This document shows, in pieces, positions 8,849-18,955 of a stretch of 64,000 nt of DNA (its first letter is position 1; each line of letters begins with the position of its first letter). Under the pieces are notes generated by a model, which was not told where the DNA came from, did not search any database, and saw only the letters and a list, made by a program, of their open reading frames with translations. Made by a program: the position numbers and the translations under genes. The DNA comes from JAFDWI01 sp964544305 (GTDB lineage Bacteria; Actinomycetota; Acidimicrobiia; Acidimicrobiales; Iamiaceae): contig CAZJAZ010000007.1 of assembly GCA_964544305.1 (NCBI GenBank), positions 7,703-71,702 on the forward strand, read 5' to 3'.

Positions 8849-9641
8849 CGGCATCGCCCACACGGACTTTTCCGGGCGAAGTTATCGAACAGTAGACACC
8901 CAAATTCGAGCCGTGGTGATCAGAAATCGTTCGCGAAATAGTTTTGTCTCGATCGAGTGCGTGTGTATTGCCAAGTTCGGGTTGTGGCCGGGTTGGCATG
9001 ACACAGCGAATCGTTGGCATGTCGACGTGAACACACGCTGAGCCAACCCTGACCGTTGTGCCGATCCAAGAATCCTCGACAAAACCCGCAGCGTCAGGCG
9101 AGTCGATCAGAACGGTCGGTCGGAAACGACGGACGGCAAAATCGCCGTCGGAATAGTGCGTGGCGATCTGAGCAAGTGACGAGGTGGTCAAGAGGTGTGC
9201 TCCCGCCAAGTCAACGAAGCTTCCCACCGGAATGTCGATGTCGAACCACTGCGCATCTGGGGATTCGTCAATATCAAAAGCGAACTCGTAGACCCCATTG
9301 GGCTGATCTGTTGAAGCTGTATCGAGATGGACGCGCCGATCCAGCCAGGAAGAGAGAACGTCATCGATACCCGGTTCGTCTGGCGTGTGTTCAGACCCAT
9401 TAGGCAACGTCATGACAATGGTTCCATCGGATTCGGTGCGCGCGAATGCTTCAAGTAACACGCCAAGTCGCTTGGCAGACAGAATCTTGCCAGAGTCAAC
9501 GTCGCGGACCGCGTAGCGGCGGTCCCCAGCCACTCCGGTAGGAGTCACTTCAAGGGTATCCATTTGTTCACCTTGGAATGACTTGATTGGAAATCGCCAC
9601 AACTCAGCGACCGTCCCGACATTTTCCCCATCACTGTTCAT
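8832..9641 (-). CDS. MOSC domain protein with N-terminal beta-barrel
   Basis: The 269-residue protein has the YcbX-like layout: an N-terminal MOSC beta-barrel domain (VAELWRFPIKSFQGEQ, then GVAGDRRYAVRD) and a C-terminal MOSC domain with the conserved Arg-Cys in MPTIRCVMPTRPQPELG. MOSC proteins bind molybdenum cofactor or transfer sulfur; YcbX-type members help detoxify N-hydroxylated compounds. No ferredoxin domain is fused here, unlike E. coli YcbX. Just before ATG 9641 a CAGAAT box sits seven bases upstream, compatible with a leaderless transcript. The 3' end overlaps the amidohydrolase gene tail to tail. Confidence 0.85.
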   Translation of the reverse strand: MNSDGENVGTVAELWRFPIKSFQGEQMDTLEVTPTGVAGDRRYAVRDVDSGKILSAKRLGVLLEAFARTESDGTIVMTLPNGSEHTPDEPGIDDVLSSWLDRRVHLDTASTDQPNGVYEFAFDIDESPDAQWFDIDIPVGSFVDLAGAHLLTTSSLAQIATHYSDGDFAVRRFRPTVLIDSPDAAGFVEDSWIGTTVRVGSACVHVDMPTIRCVMPTRPQPELGNTHALDRDKTISRTISDHHGSNLGVYCSITSPGKVRVGDAVSVAR

Positions 9642-9704
9642 AGTGCTGATTCTGCCAGATCACAAGTCACACGAGTTTCACGTCGAAGTCTTGATCAGCG
9701 TGCG

Positions 9705-11675
9705 CTAATTGTCGAGGTAGACAAATACGAACGCGCCGGTCAGCATTTTCCAATGCAGGTCGAGCCAGTTTTGAAATTGGCTCGACGTCAGAAACGGTGG
9801 CCGGAAAAGATTTCGAGCGTCCGCGATCTGGGTGGTCGCCAAACTCTTCACGAAATCGGGTTGGTCAAGAACGCTCGCGCCAGACTCATTCGCGCGGCGC
9901 AACATCGTTGTGTACCCTTCGTTGATGAAGCGTCGTTGCGCAGGCGTAACCGGTGTATCCAAAGGAAGGGTAACGCTATTGAGCGAATGCAACCAGGCGT
10001 GAATGCGCTTGCCCGTTTTGAAGGCGGTTGATAGTTGAACGCTCATGTGTGGGTCGCTGATCGCGACAAGGTCCTGTTCTGGCCGATCAGGTTTGGATCG
10101 AACCTCCAACAATCGCGGGTTGGGTAATTGCACGGCCCGATGCGTGCCATAGGTGCGAAGCGCCCATCTTGAGTCGAAACGGAACGCGATTCCGCGGCGC
10201 TGTAGGCCTAAAAGTACGGCAGGGAGATAGGGCCAGACGCGCATGTCAATGTTCACGAGAACATCGGATCCGCGAGGAACATTGGCGGCAATCTGTCCTT
10301 CAAGGTTGCGAGTCTTTGGAATTGAGGTTTGTGGCGTTTCCGCACCAAGGTTCGCAATGGGAATACTTGCAGCAACAAACACCATGGTGGCAAGAAGCGA
10401 TGCGCCAACGGTCTTGCGCGAAGCCGAGATACGTGATGTCAACCGTGTCGGCCACCCTGCGCGGTACATGCCCACAATCAACGTGCACCACACGAACACG
10501 GCCACTGGCCACATGCCACGGTAGTAGCGACGAGTCCAGGTTGTTTCTAAATCCAACAGTCCGCTCACCGTCCACGCGGCCCACGCGAGCACGCTGATTG
10601 CGATCATCGAAAGAACGGTTGTGTCCGATCGTTTTCGAGCCGAAATCAGAACCCACGCGAGACAAACGCCGACAAATGCGAAGCCAATGAGTTGTACGCC
10701 AATCGGCGTAGTCGGCCCGTCCAGTGAGAAATTTGGGTGTGCAAACGAATCACGGAACCACAGAGGCCAGGTCGTGATCGGCGACGAAATCACGCGAATC
10801 GTGTCGAACAAGCCATGGCCAGATTTCGAGGACGAATCAGAGGCTGTCAATCCATTGACCACCAAGCTGATGTTTCCATCCGACGTAAAGATTTGTTGCA
10901 CGAGACTCGGAATCCACAAGACCAACGACGCGAGAAGCGCCACCACAAAATGCTTTCGATGGAGTCGGACGTGTTTGGGCCACGTGTCACGATGTTCTCG
11001 TCGAGACGCGACCAAATTGGCAGCCCACCCAATCAATGCTCCAACACAGAGAATGGGAACGAGCACGACAAATTTGAGGTGGTCAAGGAGCAAAAAGTTC
11101 GCGACGATGCCGAGCGGAATGAGGCCAAACGCGTCTCCGTCGGCGACCGACCAAGCCGACACCAGCAACAGGAGGGACGCCGTGACCCCAAGTTGCACCG
11201 GCGTTGGGTCGATCAGCATTTGGCTTCCAACCCCCCACAACAGTGACGCGCCAATGACGCAGTAAACGGTGGCCAAGCGGTAACCGAGCCGACGGCGCAC
11301 AAGCCACATGGCTGTCACGAACCAAGCAGTATTGAGCGCCCCCATGCCGAGCACGATGCCCCAGGAAATACCAAAGAGCCGCACCGGCACCGCGAGCACG
11401 TAATTAATTGGCGCCCCTAAATAGCTGTATGGCTCGGCCGAACCAACCGACGTCGATGCGGGAAGACCTACCAGAGGCGGGTGCGCCGAAAAGATGTCGT
11501 TTGTGCGCACCGCGGTAATACCCGCGTCGGCAAATGGGAACCACCCATTGAGGCCATTGCGAACTGCCGCAATCAGGATCGGAAGACTTGCAAGACCCAA
11601 CGCAATGCGGAAAATCGTGGCATCGGTACGACGTTCATGGCTCGGTCGCGCTGTGGCTTCGCGTATCGACACCAT
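9705..11675 (-). CDS. GT-C-like polytopic membrane protein (paralogue A)
   Basis: This protein of about 656 residues has around 11 membrane helices and a C-terminal soluble domain of about 180 residues. An early loop reads FPFADAGITAVRTNDIFSA and is followed by HPPLVGL; a closely related stretch occurs in the protein at 23798-25819, so the two are paralogues. Acidic residues in the first extracytoplasmic loop recall GT-C polyprenyl-phosphate-sugar glycosyltransferases, but no named family is recognised. I prefer ATG 11675, which aligns with the paralogue; a TTG at 11798 would add a poorly hydrophobic leader of 41 residues. It is divergent from the lipoprotein gene. Confidence 0.65.
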   Translation of the reverse strand: MVSIREATARPSHERRTDATIFRIALGLASLPILIAAVRNGLNGWFPFADAGITAVRTNDIFSAHPPLVGLPASTSVGSAEPYSYLGAPINYVLAVPVRLFGISWGIVLGMGALNTAWFVTAMWLVRRRLGYRLATVYCVIGASLLWGVGSQMLIDPTPVQLGVTASLLLLVSAWSVADGDAFGLIPLGIVANFLLLDHLKFVVLVPILCVGALIGWAANLVASRREHRDTWPKHVRLHRKHFVVALLASLVLWIPSLVQQIFTSDGNISLVVNGLTASDSSSKSGHGLFDTIRVISSPITTWPLWFRDSFAHPNFSLDGPTTPIGVQLIGFAFVGVCLAWVLISARKRSDTTVLSMIAISVLAWAAWTVSGLLDLETTWTRRYYRGMWPVAVFVWCTLIVGMYRAGWPTRLTSRISASRKTVGASLLATMVFVAASIPIANLGAETPQTSIPKTRNLEGQIAANVPRGSDVLVNIDMRVWPYLPAVLLGLQRRGIAFRFDSRWALRTYGTHRAVQLPNPRLLEVRSKPDRPEQDLVAISDPHMSVQLSTAFKTGKRIHAWLHSLNSVTLPLDTPVTPAQRRFINEGYTTMLRRANESGASVLDQPDFVKSLATTQIADARNLFRPPFLTSSQFQNWLDLHWKMLTGAFVFVYLDN

Positions 11676-11818
11676 GGGATCATTCTGATCTATCCGGCCC
11701 CAGAACAAATCCAAGCCTGAATGGGTCTTCAGTACGTTGACGCCACGGGAGGCTGGCGGCCCCACTTTGGGCGCACTAAGGTCGTGTCGAAAATTCAACC
11801 TGTGAAGGCGGTGACCAA

Positions 11819-13204
11819 ATGGTCAAACACAGTTCGCGGCGAAACGCTATTGGAGCACTGTTCCTCATTGTTGCGCTCATCCTTGCCGGATGTTCCACTT
11901 CTTCAAAGAGTTCCGATGGAAAAAAGTCCGATGGAACAAAATCCACGGGTCAAGCGTCGGCGAAGAAAAATGGTCTGGCCACCAAAGATGGTGAAGCCGA
12001 TGCGTTGCCGGACTCCAGAATTGGTTTTTCCGACGACGTCGTTATGGTGCAACGCACCAAGGGAGAAACGGTCAAGGGTCTTGGTAACGATGGCGTGTCG
12101 ATCTTGTTGGATAGCAAGAATCCTGGAGTCAAGAAGCTGAAAGTTGGCTCAATCATGGTGCTCACCGGTGTTGGGGTCGGACGAGTAACGGACCTCCAAG
12201 ATGTTTCTGGCGATACAGCGGTGTCCTTCAAATCGGTGAGTCTTCCCGAACTCATTCAGAACGGCGATCTCAACTGGGATGACACCAGCGTCAATTTTGC
12301 TGACGCCAAAGTCCAAGTGGCTCCCGAAATGGCCGAAGTGTCTGGGGCAGCCGTGGAACCTGCAGCGTTGCAACTCCACGCAGACAGCACGGTCAATGTG
12401 AAAATTGGCGAGTTCGAAGCCTCATTCGAATGGACCGCGTCGGACAATGGTGGCGGCAATCTCAAACTTGAACTCACCCCGCAAAGTCAATTCAATGGCA
12501 AGATAACCGCGGATGTAGAACTCAAGCCGATCACGTTTGGCGGCGGAACCAAGGTGAAAGCAGGCAAGGTTGATTTCTTCAACCTTGATTTCAAGAACCT
12601 GCAAGGCAGTGCAAAATTGACCACGGAACTGCAAGCGCTGGGCCCGAACTCAGTTCTCAAGCTTCCCCCGTTCTTCAAGGTTCCGATCACCGTTTCGATT
12701 CCTGTGCCCGTCGGTGGGATTCCTTTCGCGTTGACCTTCGGTGCCACGCTCCAAATTGATTTGTCGTTTGCGACCGCGCAATCGACACTCAAAGGCGAAG
12801 CGAATATTGAGTTCGGCGGCCCCGCGAAGTTTTCCTACAAAGGTGGCAAAGTGTCGCTTGAGGGAAGCCGCACCGCTGCAACAGACGACACGCTCAAACA
12901 ACTTCTCGGCGGTGGCGGTGGCCCAGTTGGTCTCGTGCTGACATCCGAGCTGCCCAAAGTGTCGTTTGGCCTCAAGATCCTTCAGACCGGCGCTGGCGTA
13001 TTCGTATCGAATGGAATGGTGAATTCGTTAACAATTTTGCCCGCACCCGTCCTTTGTCATCGGATTCAGGCCGCATCAGTGGTGTCGGGTGGTATCGATG
13101 CAAGCTTCTTAGGAGCGGACGTCACATTTACCCGAAAAGCATTTCTCGACAAACGATGGACGTTCTATTACCCCAAAGGTGACAAACGCTGCGACGGCGA
13201 GTAA
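11819..13204 (+). CDS. Secreted lipoprotein of unknown function
   Basis: The 461-residue protein starts with a lipoprotein signal peptide: basic SRRNAIG, a hydrophobic core and the lipobox LAGC, which gives an acylated Cys at about residue 25. A Ser/Lys/Gly-rich linker follows. The rest looks like beta-strand-rich repeats of alternating Val, Lys, Asp and Gly, with no cysteine cluster or catalytic motif that I recognise. It may be a surface or periplasmic binding or structural protein. A purine-rich stretch (AAGGCGG) precedes ATG 11819. It is divergent from paralogue A and converges on the FG-GAP gene, leaving only 16 bases between them. Confidence 0.7.
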   Translation: MVKHSSRRNAIGALFLIVALILAGCSTSSKSSDGKKSDGTKSTGQASAKKNGLATKDGEADALPDSRIGFSDDVVMVQRTKGETVKGLGNDGVSILLDSKNPGVKKLKVGSIMVLTGVGVGRVTDLQDVSGDTAVSFKSVSLPELIQNGDLNWDDTSVNFADAKVQVAPEMAEVSGAAVEPAALQLHADSTVNVKIGEFEASFEWTASDNGGGNLKLELTPQSQFNGKITADVELKPITFGGGTKVKAGKVDFFNLDFKNLQGSAKLTTELQALGPNSVLKLPPFFKVPITVSIPVPVGGIPFALTFGATLQIDLSFATAQSTLKGEANIEFGGPAKFSYKGGKVSLEGSRTAATDDTLKQLLGGGGGPVGLVLTSELPKVSFGLKILQTGAGVFVSNGMVNSLTILPAPVLCHRIQAASVVSGGIDASFLGADVTFTRKAFLDKRWTFYYPKGDKRCDGE

Positions 13205-13220
13205 TCGGTACGGTAGCCAA

Positions 13221-15476
13221 TCAACCCGCGCAAGTAAACCCGATCGCACCTCGCCAGAACTCCGGGCTGCCAACCAAGTTGAACGTCAGTTCAAGGTCGT
13301 CGTCGGCGAGGATTTTGTTCGCCCAAAACTCGGCGCCGCTCGCCTCTGGTGTTCGACAAAGTAACTGGTTGTACTGACCGCGAACCCGTCCTATACGAGA
13401 CTCGTGCGATTGATAAACCATCGCTGCGGCACGTGAATGGTCAATCAATGCTTGGGACGACCAGTAGGTGAGACCGTCGGGGTCGGGTTGGCGTCCAAGC
13501 ACATGGGTGTACAAATTCGTCACATATGGGCGTGCATTTGTGGTTGTGCCGCCCCAGCTGCGATAGCGCTCACTCGATCCGTACATGGCGATCGCCACAT
13601 CTCGTTGGCGTTCTCCTGCAAGGATCCGGTTGGTCCAAAAGGTGACACCGGATATCTCACCGGGTCGGCCGAGAATATCTTGATAGAGCGCTTCAACAAC
13701 GCTGGTCACCCATGGCCGGCTATTTACGCTTTGTGAAGCGACCTTGTTTCGCCCTGACGTACCAGGATACTTCGACTGCGTTGTGCACCCAGAGACATAC
13801 TGTGTTTCAGTAGGTTCAGTGCCAAGGAGGCGGATCTGGAGCCACCGGACAAAATGTCCAGCGTCGGTGGATTGACACCCCATTGCCGGTTGGGGGGTCA
13901 TTGCTGGAACAGTTCCGGTGTGCGAGGCGTTGCCATGAAAACTGGGCCATGGCGCAGCTCCAAGTGGCGTCCCGGTTGTGATCTTTGCCATGAAGTCTTT
14001 GTCGCCGACGTCACGCGCATCAGAGTCATTGGCGTCAACTAATCCGTGCAGATAGATCGTCGCTGCACCGTTCAAATTGACAACGGTTGGCGTTGCGGCG
14101 AACGCGAACGCGCCGGGCGATGGATTGATTCGTCCCGAATTGTCGAGCAGCGTTCCCGTCTGTGCGTCGTACACGCGTAGCGACCGCTCCGAAATAGCGA
14201 GCACTTCAAGGCTTCCATCGTGGTTAATGTCGGCAACGACCGGTGAGCTTCGTCCAGCCCATGGTTGATCGGCCCGGCAACCCGAGGAAGAGTCACGCGT
14301 GCACGTTGGGCCCCAGCGTACGGAGCCGTCACCGTTGAAAGCGGTGAGCTGGCCTGAAGTCGACATTGCATACACGGTGTCAAGGCCATTTCCGTCAACA
14401 TCGGCCAAGGCGGGTGACGCGATCGTGGGTGTGTCGAGGAGCGGCCCATTCGTCCAACCTGCAAGCGGATTCAAGTTCGCGTCGAACGCGTAGACCCGTC
14501 GTGCCGCGTCCGCTGATAGTGGGTAGCCGCCCGAACGATTGTTGGTATTGAAGAACGTGTTCCCCGAACCGATCACGATTTGTGGGGCGCTGCCCGGGCC
14601 TTGAATATGGCCGATGACCGGTGACGATTGGGGAATCTCACCGTCATAGGTGATCTGATGCACGACGTGGCCTGTTGTGTCGAAGACCCGCAGAATCGTG
14701 CCGTACTGGCATCCGAGAAACGAATGGTAATTGCACGAGATCTTTGACATGTCAGCGGCTACCACAATCTCGGGCTTGCCGTCGCCGTTCAGATCGGCCA
14801 CCGCAGGCGTTGACCAGGTGGTGTCATAGAGATAGAACGGAAAGCCCGGAAGCTCACTTCCATCGAGGCCGCGGAGTACATGGAGTTTCTCGTCTTGACT
14901 CGTGATGACCACGTCGCTCAGACCATCACCATCAATATCTGCAATGACCGGCGATGCAAACACATTGCAGTAGTGATCTGCACTTGTAGGACAGGTGCGA
15001 ACGCCCCACAATCGAGTGCCGTCTGGCCGAAAGGCAGCCACGGTCGGCGTACCAGATGGGACGTCTGCTGCCAACGAATCGCCCGGCATGAAGCCAACGA
15101 CGATGTCGAGCTGGCCGTTTCCGTCGAGGTCAGCGAGTGCAGGAGACGACACGGTTACCCCAGGCACGTTCGACACATCGAAGCGTCGTTCGAGAGCTCC
15201 AGTCGTCGCGTCATAAATGTAGATACGTCCGTCCACACTGCCGGTGACAACCTCCGTTAAACCGTCGCCGGTCAAGTCACCTACTGCTGGCGAGGAAAAT
15301 TGCTCGCCCACCCCTCTACTGGGCGCGTAAGTACCCAGTGTCTGAGTTGGGACACTGACCCAGTCAACCGTGAGATCAACTGGTGATCCGGTGGCGCCTG
15401 CTGAGGTTGTGGTCGTCGCGATCGTTGCAATGGCGATGCCGATAAGTGCGGCCAGCATGCCGTTGTGGCGGCGCAT
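13221..15476 (-). CDS. Secreted FG-GAP/VCBS repeat protein with DUF4214 C-terminus
   Basis: The 751-residue protein has a signal peptide (first 29 residues, Thr/Ala-rich core). It continues with at least six FG-GAP-type calcium-binding motifs of the form ADLDGNGQLDIV, ADIDGDGLSDVV and ADLNGDGKPEIV, which form a beta-propeller. The last 150 residues hold three DUF4214-like repeats (YQDILGRPGEISGVTFW, YTHVLGRQPDPDGLTYW, and a third ending in SGAEFW). FG-GAP propellers bind partners or polysaccharides outside the cell; DUF4214 is often found in secreted surface proteins. The start ATG 15476 is preceded by a CGGAGAA ribosome-site-like stretch. It lies next to another secreted protein gene on the same strand. 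Confidence 0.85.
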   Translation of the reverse strand: MRRHNGMLAALIGIAIATIATTTTSAGATGSPVDLTVDWVSVPTQTLGTYAPSRGVGEQFSSPAVGDLTGDGLTEVVTGSVDGRIYIYDATTGALERRFDVSNVPGVTVSSPALADLDGNGQLDIVVGFMPGDSLAADVPSGTPTVAAFRPDGTRLWGVRTCPTSADHYCNVFASPVIADIDGDGLSDVVITSQDEKLHVLRGLDGSELPGFPFYLYDTTWSTPAVADLNGDGKPEIVVAADMSKISCNYHSFLGCQYGTILRVFDTTGHVVHQITYDGEIPQSSPVIGHIQGPGSAPQIVIGSGNTFFNTNNRSGGYPLSADAARRVYAFDANLNPLAGWTNGPLLDTPTIASPALADVDGNGLDTVYAMSTSGQLTAFNGDGSVRWGPTCTRDSSSGCRADQPWAGRSSPVVADINHDGSLEVLAISERSLRVYDAQTGTLLDNSGRINPSPGAFAFAATPTVVNLNGAATIYLHGLVDANDSDARDVGDKDFMAKITTGTPLGAAPWPSFHGNASHTGTVPAMTPQPAMGCQSTDAGHFVRWLQIRLLGTEPTETQYVSGCTTQSKYPGTSGRNKVASQSVNSRPWVTSVVEALYQDILGRPGEISGVTFWTNRILAGERQRDVAIAMYGSSERYRSWGGTTTNARPYVTNLYTHVLGRQPDPDGLTYWSSQALIDHSRAAAMVYQSHESRIGRVRGQYNQLLCRTPEASGAEFWANKILADDDLELTFNLVGSPEFWRGAIGFTCAG

Positions 15477-15555
15477 GGATGTTCTCCGATTGTGCGTCAG
15501 AAATGGGCTTTCACACTATCGGACGAGTCGCACAAGAAACTTGAAGTGCAACGGA

Positions 15556-16626
15556 TTAACCCGTGTAGGTCGGTGTTGCTGGGATGGCTTGTGCCGCATT
15601 CGCGTTTCTCCCGCCAGTGCCAGCACCGCCGGTCATCGCGGTTGTCGGTACAACTGAGGTCGCGGCAATCGAAGAAGATGGCGCAACGCTTGATGTTGGT
15701 GGCAAGGTGGTCGATGACGTGGTAGTCGGCGGAAGAGTTGTCGTGGTCGACGTTGTTGTTGATGTTGTGGTTGATGACGTGGTTGTTGACGTCGTCGTGG
15801 AGGTTGTGGTCGACGTGCTCGTTGAGGTCGTCGATGTCGTTGTGCTCGTTGATGTACTCGTCGACGTACTCGTAGAGGTGCTGGATGAGGTCGTCGTTGG
15901 TGCCGGACACACGGTGAGCGGTATGTCGGTATCGATCACGCCGTAGGGTCCGTCAACCCCGCCATAAAACACGCGGGTCACCAGGTGCGCCTCTGGCGCA
16001 TTGAGATCGGGAGCGTCATTGCTCGCGCCCGGGCTTCCGGTCGGATAGAACTCCATCCCGGTGTACGAGCCCGCGGCAACGTTGTTAACCGATTGCGCAG
16101 CAAGAGGCAGTGATGCCGCCAACGTAACGGGGCTAAGAAGCGGATTGAGCGCGGTGACGTCCATCAGGTTGCCCGGAGTGTCGGAGTAAATCGACGCTGC
16201 ATGGCGCACAACAAGGCGAGTTTGGCCTTTTTGCGTGCAAGACAGGTCGTCTTGCAAGACCGTCATTTCGAGACCCTCTGATCCCCAGTACACCAACAAC
16301 GTGGCAGCATCAACGTCAGGAATGGTTACCGTTGTTGTGATTCCTTGCCCGGTTGCGCAGTCGCCTGACAAGCCGTCCAAGACGGTCACGCTGTGATCGC
16401 CAGGGCTGAGATCGTACGGACCGGTTGTTTGGGTGGTTGACAGACTCGTGAGCAACGTGCCGTCAAGACACACCGTGTGATCAAAATTTTGGCCGGCCCC
16501 ATAGGTGTATGAGTCGGTCACACGCACCGCCACGGTAGATGCTGCACCCGATGGAGACGAAAGGACAATCGGAATGGCAACGGCGCATAACAACGCCGAT
16601 GCTGTGAGAACCATTCGAGCTTTCAT
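15556..16626 (-). CDS. DUF4397-like secreted protein with Ser/Thr-rich stalk
   Basis: The 356-residue protein has a signal peptide (cleavage probably after about residue 29), then a DUF4397-like beta domain of about 210 residues (RVTDSYTYGAGQNFDHTVC, later RLVVRHAASIYSDTPG). A Ser/Thr stretch of about 70 residues follows, like the glycosylated stalks of cell-wall proteins. The C-terminus (IPATPTYTG) has neither an LPXTG sorting signal nor a membrane anchor, so the protein may be released or held another way. DUF4397 function is unknown. ATG 16626 is preceded by CGGAGTC seven bases upstream. It may be co-expressed with the FG-GAP gene downstream. Confidence 0.75.
   Translation of the reverse strand: MKARMVLTASALLCAVAIPIVLSSPSGAASTVAVRVTDSYTYGAGQNFDHTVCLDGTLLTSLSTTQTTGPYDLSPGDHSVTVLDGLSGDCATGQGITTTVTIPDVDAATLLVYWGSEGLEMTVLQDDLSCTQKGQTRLVVRHAASIYSDTPGNLMDVTALNPLLSPVTLAASLPLAAQSVNNVAAGSYTGMEFYPTGSPGASNDAPDLNAPEAHLVTRVFYGGVDGPYGVIDTDIPLTVCPAPTTTSSSTSTSTSTSTSTSTTTSTTSTSTSTTTSTTTSTTTSSTTTSTTTSTTTTLPPTTTSSTTLPPTSSVAPSSSIAATSVVPTTAMTGGAGTGGRNANAAQAIPATPTYTG
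15690..15900 (-). repeat. Low-complexity Ser/Thr codon repeat
   Basis: This stretch inside the DUF4397 gene is made of degenerate repeats of Thr and Ser codons, seen on the plus strand as GTNGTNGA-like units. It encodes the stalk and is likely to vary in length through slippage. It is not a CRISPR array: the units are short and have no conserved spacer arrangement. Confidence 0.7.
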
Positions 16627-16683
16627 GATCGACTCCGACTTTTGCTTATCCCGGCCAGCGCCGCTCGCGCCATCGAAAGAACA

Positions 16684-18282
16684 CTAGTGCACATCAGATG
16701 CGTTGACATGATCTTGAGGCGCGGCTTGCTCCCCGTGGGGATGCACCTCAAGGGCACGAACCCAAACGAGAATCGAATTACCAATCAAGATCAAGGCCCC
16801 AATGATCATCGCGGTCGCAAAGCCATCGGCGAAACTCGCCTGAGCTGCATGATGCAATGTTTGTGCCTGCACACTGAGCGACTGGGCCACATCGCCCGTT
16901 GCATGGATCGACCCTTGATGGGCTTGAGCTGCCGCTCGAAGCGTACTTTCTGCCGTCGAGCCTGCCTGGTGCGCGAATGCGCCAGCGTGGTGGCCGATAC
17001 GAGACCGATACACCGATGACATGATGCTCCCGAGCACCGCGATGCCAAGCGCCCCGCCGAGTTCCCGTGAAAGATCGTTGACCGCAGAGCCGACGCCCGA
17101 TTTTGTACGAGGAACCGATGCCATGATGAGCGTTGTAGAGGGGGCTGTGGTTTGCCCGTTCCCAAGCCCAAGCAAACAAAAGCCGATAAATAACAGGCCG
17201 TATGCCGTATTCGGGGTCACGCCACCCATGATTCCCAATCCCGCAGCAGAAATGAGTAGGCCCGTACCAACGACTTTTCTGTGGCCAAAGCGGCGAACGA
17301 ATGAGGCCGACATCGGTGCACCGATCATGCCGCAAACACCAATGGGAAGTGCCGCGAGCGCCGCCTGTAACGGACTGTACCCATGGGCAATTTGCAGGTA
17401 CTGGACAAGAGCGAAATACAGGCCGTACATCGCAAAGAACTGCAACGTGATCGTGGTGGAACCCACCGACAATGAACGTTGCCGAAAAAGTCGAATGTCA
17501 AGCATTGGCTTCGCGCAGTGCAGTTCCCAGCGCACAAAGCTGAGAAGGAACACCAACCCAGCAAATATCGTCCCAATCGTGACCGGAGAACCCCATCCGT
17601 TTGCAGGTGCTTCAATGATGCCGTAAACAAGCAGTCCAATAGCTCCGATGGCAAGTACGACACCGGGCGGATCAAGCGTGGCTTCGGCTGGATCCGACGA
17701 GTTGGGGAGCAGGAATCCCCCGGCAACGAGCGCAACCAACACGATGATCACGTTGACAAAGAACACGGATTCCCACGAGAAGTGCTCGAGGAGAACACCT
17801 GAAGTAACAAGCCCGATTGCGCCGCCCAGGCCTGCACACCCGGCCCAAATTGCAATAGCTCGCTGGCGCTCTTTGGGGTCATGAAAAACATTGGTGAGGA
17901 TCGAAAGCGTCCCGGGCATGATGAAAGCAGCACCAACACCGGTGACCGCGCGGGCTGCAATGAGTTGCCAGTTTGAGGTTCCATAACTCGCCAACAACGA
18001 AGCGATACCAAACACGACGAGACCAAATTGCAATGACGTTTTGCGCCCAAATCGATCAGCGAGCGCACCCGCTGGCAACAGCAACACGGCGAATACCAAG
18101 CTGTACGCGTCAACCATCCATTGAAGCTGACTGGGGCTTGAGCCGAGTGACGCTTGAATGCTTGGAAGTGCCACATTCAATGAAGAATTGCCCGCGACGA
18201 TGAGAACCAGCGACAAACATAAGACCGACAAGATCAGCCATCGGCGCTGATAACTATGTTCGTCGATGTCAAAGGAACGCAT
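16684..18282 (-). CDS. MFS drug-export-type transporter (DHA2, 14 helices)
   Basis: The 532-residue protein is a major facilitator of the EmrB/QacA type. Motif A reads GALADRFGRK after helix 2, and a motif C-like GVGAAFIMPGTLSIL follows in helix 5, which marks proton-driven exporters. About 14 hydrophobic segments are visible. A hydrophilic stretch rich in His and Ala near residue 460 lies before the last helix, as in other actinobacterial members. It probably exports toxic organic molecules; the substrate is unknown. A TAGTGT box lies nine bases before ATG 18282. No TetR or MarR regulator is adjacent; dcd is divergent from it. Confidence 0.9.
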   Translation of the reverse strand: MRSFDIDEHSYQRRWLILSVLCLSLVLIVAGNSSLNVALPSIQASLGSSPSQLQWMVDAYSLVFAVLLLPAGALADRFGRKTSLQFGLVVFGIASLLASYGTSNWQLIAARAVTGVGAAFIMPGTLSILTNVFHDPKERQRAIAIWAGCAGLGGAIGLVTSGVLLEHFSWESVFFVNVIIVLVALVAGGFLLPNSSDPAEATLDPPGVVLAIGAIGLLVYGIIEAPANGWGSPVTIGTIFAGLVFLLSFVRWELHCAKPMLDIRLFRQRSLSVGSTTITLQFFAMYGLYFALVQYLQIAHGYSPLQAALAALPIGVCGMIGAPMSASFVRRFGHRKVVGTGLLISAAGLGIMGGVTPNTAYGLLFIGFCLLGLGNGQTTAPSTTLIMASVPRTKSGVGSAVNDLSRELGGALGIAVLGSIMSSVYRSRIGHHAGAFAHQAGSTAESTLRAAAQAHQGSIHATGDVAQSLSVQAQTLHHAAQASFADGFATAMIIGALILIGNSILVWVRALEVHPHGEQAAPQDHVNASDVH

Positions 18283-18370
18283 AGCGATTCGACACTACCG
18301 ATTCATCAACCCAGACGATGCATTGGCGAGGCACACGGTGTTGCGCTCGATCATCTAACGTGATCAACCA

Positions 18371-18937
18371 ATGATTCTCTCCGACCGCTCCATCCGAGAA
18401 GCCCTTGCATCCGGGCGTATTGCAATTGACCCGACCGATGACGCCATGATTCAGCCCTCATCGGTTGACGTGACCATTGACCGGTATTTCCGCGTGTTTC
18501 GCAATCACACGCTGCCGGTGATTGATGTGAAACAAAATCTTGAGGACCTCACCGAGCTCGTCGAGATCGCACCGGACAACGCGTTCATTTTGCACCCCGG
18601 AGAATTCGTTCTTGGATCGACGGCGGAGCGGGTCACGCTCAGCGCCGACATCGTGGCGCGTCTTGAAGGCAAATCAAGCCTTGGACGCCTCGGGCTCTTG
18701 ATTCATTCAACCGCCGGTTTCGTCGACGCCGGATGGGATGGACATTTGACCTTGGAACTGTCCAACATTGCAACGCTTCCAATCACGCTCTATCCCGGCA
18801 TGAAGATTGGTCAGTTGTCGTTCCTTGAAATGTCAACTCCGGCTGATCACCCCTATGGGTCACACGAGGTTGGCTCGAAGTATCAGGGTCAGCGTGGGCC
18901 GACGCCAAGTCGATACTGGGAGAACTTCGGCTCATAG
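18371..18937 (+). CDS. dcd: dCTP deaminase, dUMP-forming type
   Basis: The 188-residue enzyme converts dCTP to dUTP or directly to dUMP for thymidylate synthesis. Hallmarks are QPSSVDV near residue 30, [12 protein letters not shown] near 98 (catalytic Arg and Ser), [10 protein letters not shown] near 116 (catalytic Glu downstream in LTLELSN), and the C-terminal lid [16 protein letters not shown] that closes over the triphosphate. The sequence is very close to the Mycobacterium enzyme known to act as both deaminase and dUTPase, so direct dUMP formation is likely but not proven. It stands alone between an MFS gene and the sigma-like gene. Confidence 0.95.
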   Translation: MILSDRSIREALASGRIAIDPTDDAMIQPSSVDVTIDRYFRVFRNHTLPVIDVKQNLEDLTELVEIAPDNAFILHPGEFVLGSTAERVTLSADIVARLEGKSSLGRLGLLIHSTAGFVDAGWDGHLTLELSNIATLPITLYPGMKIGQLSFLEMSTPADHPYGSHEVGSKYQGQRGPTPSRYWENFGS

Positions 18938-18955
18938 GGCCGTATCGTTTAACAC

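Noticed and set aside
15690..15900. Possible CRISPR or tandem-repeat array
   Set aside because: The units are short, degenerate Ser/Thr codons within an open frame; there are no uniform spacers.
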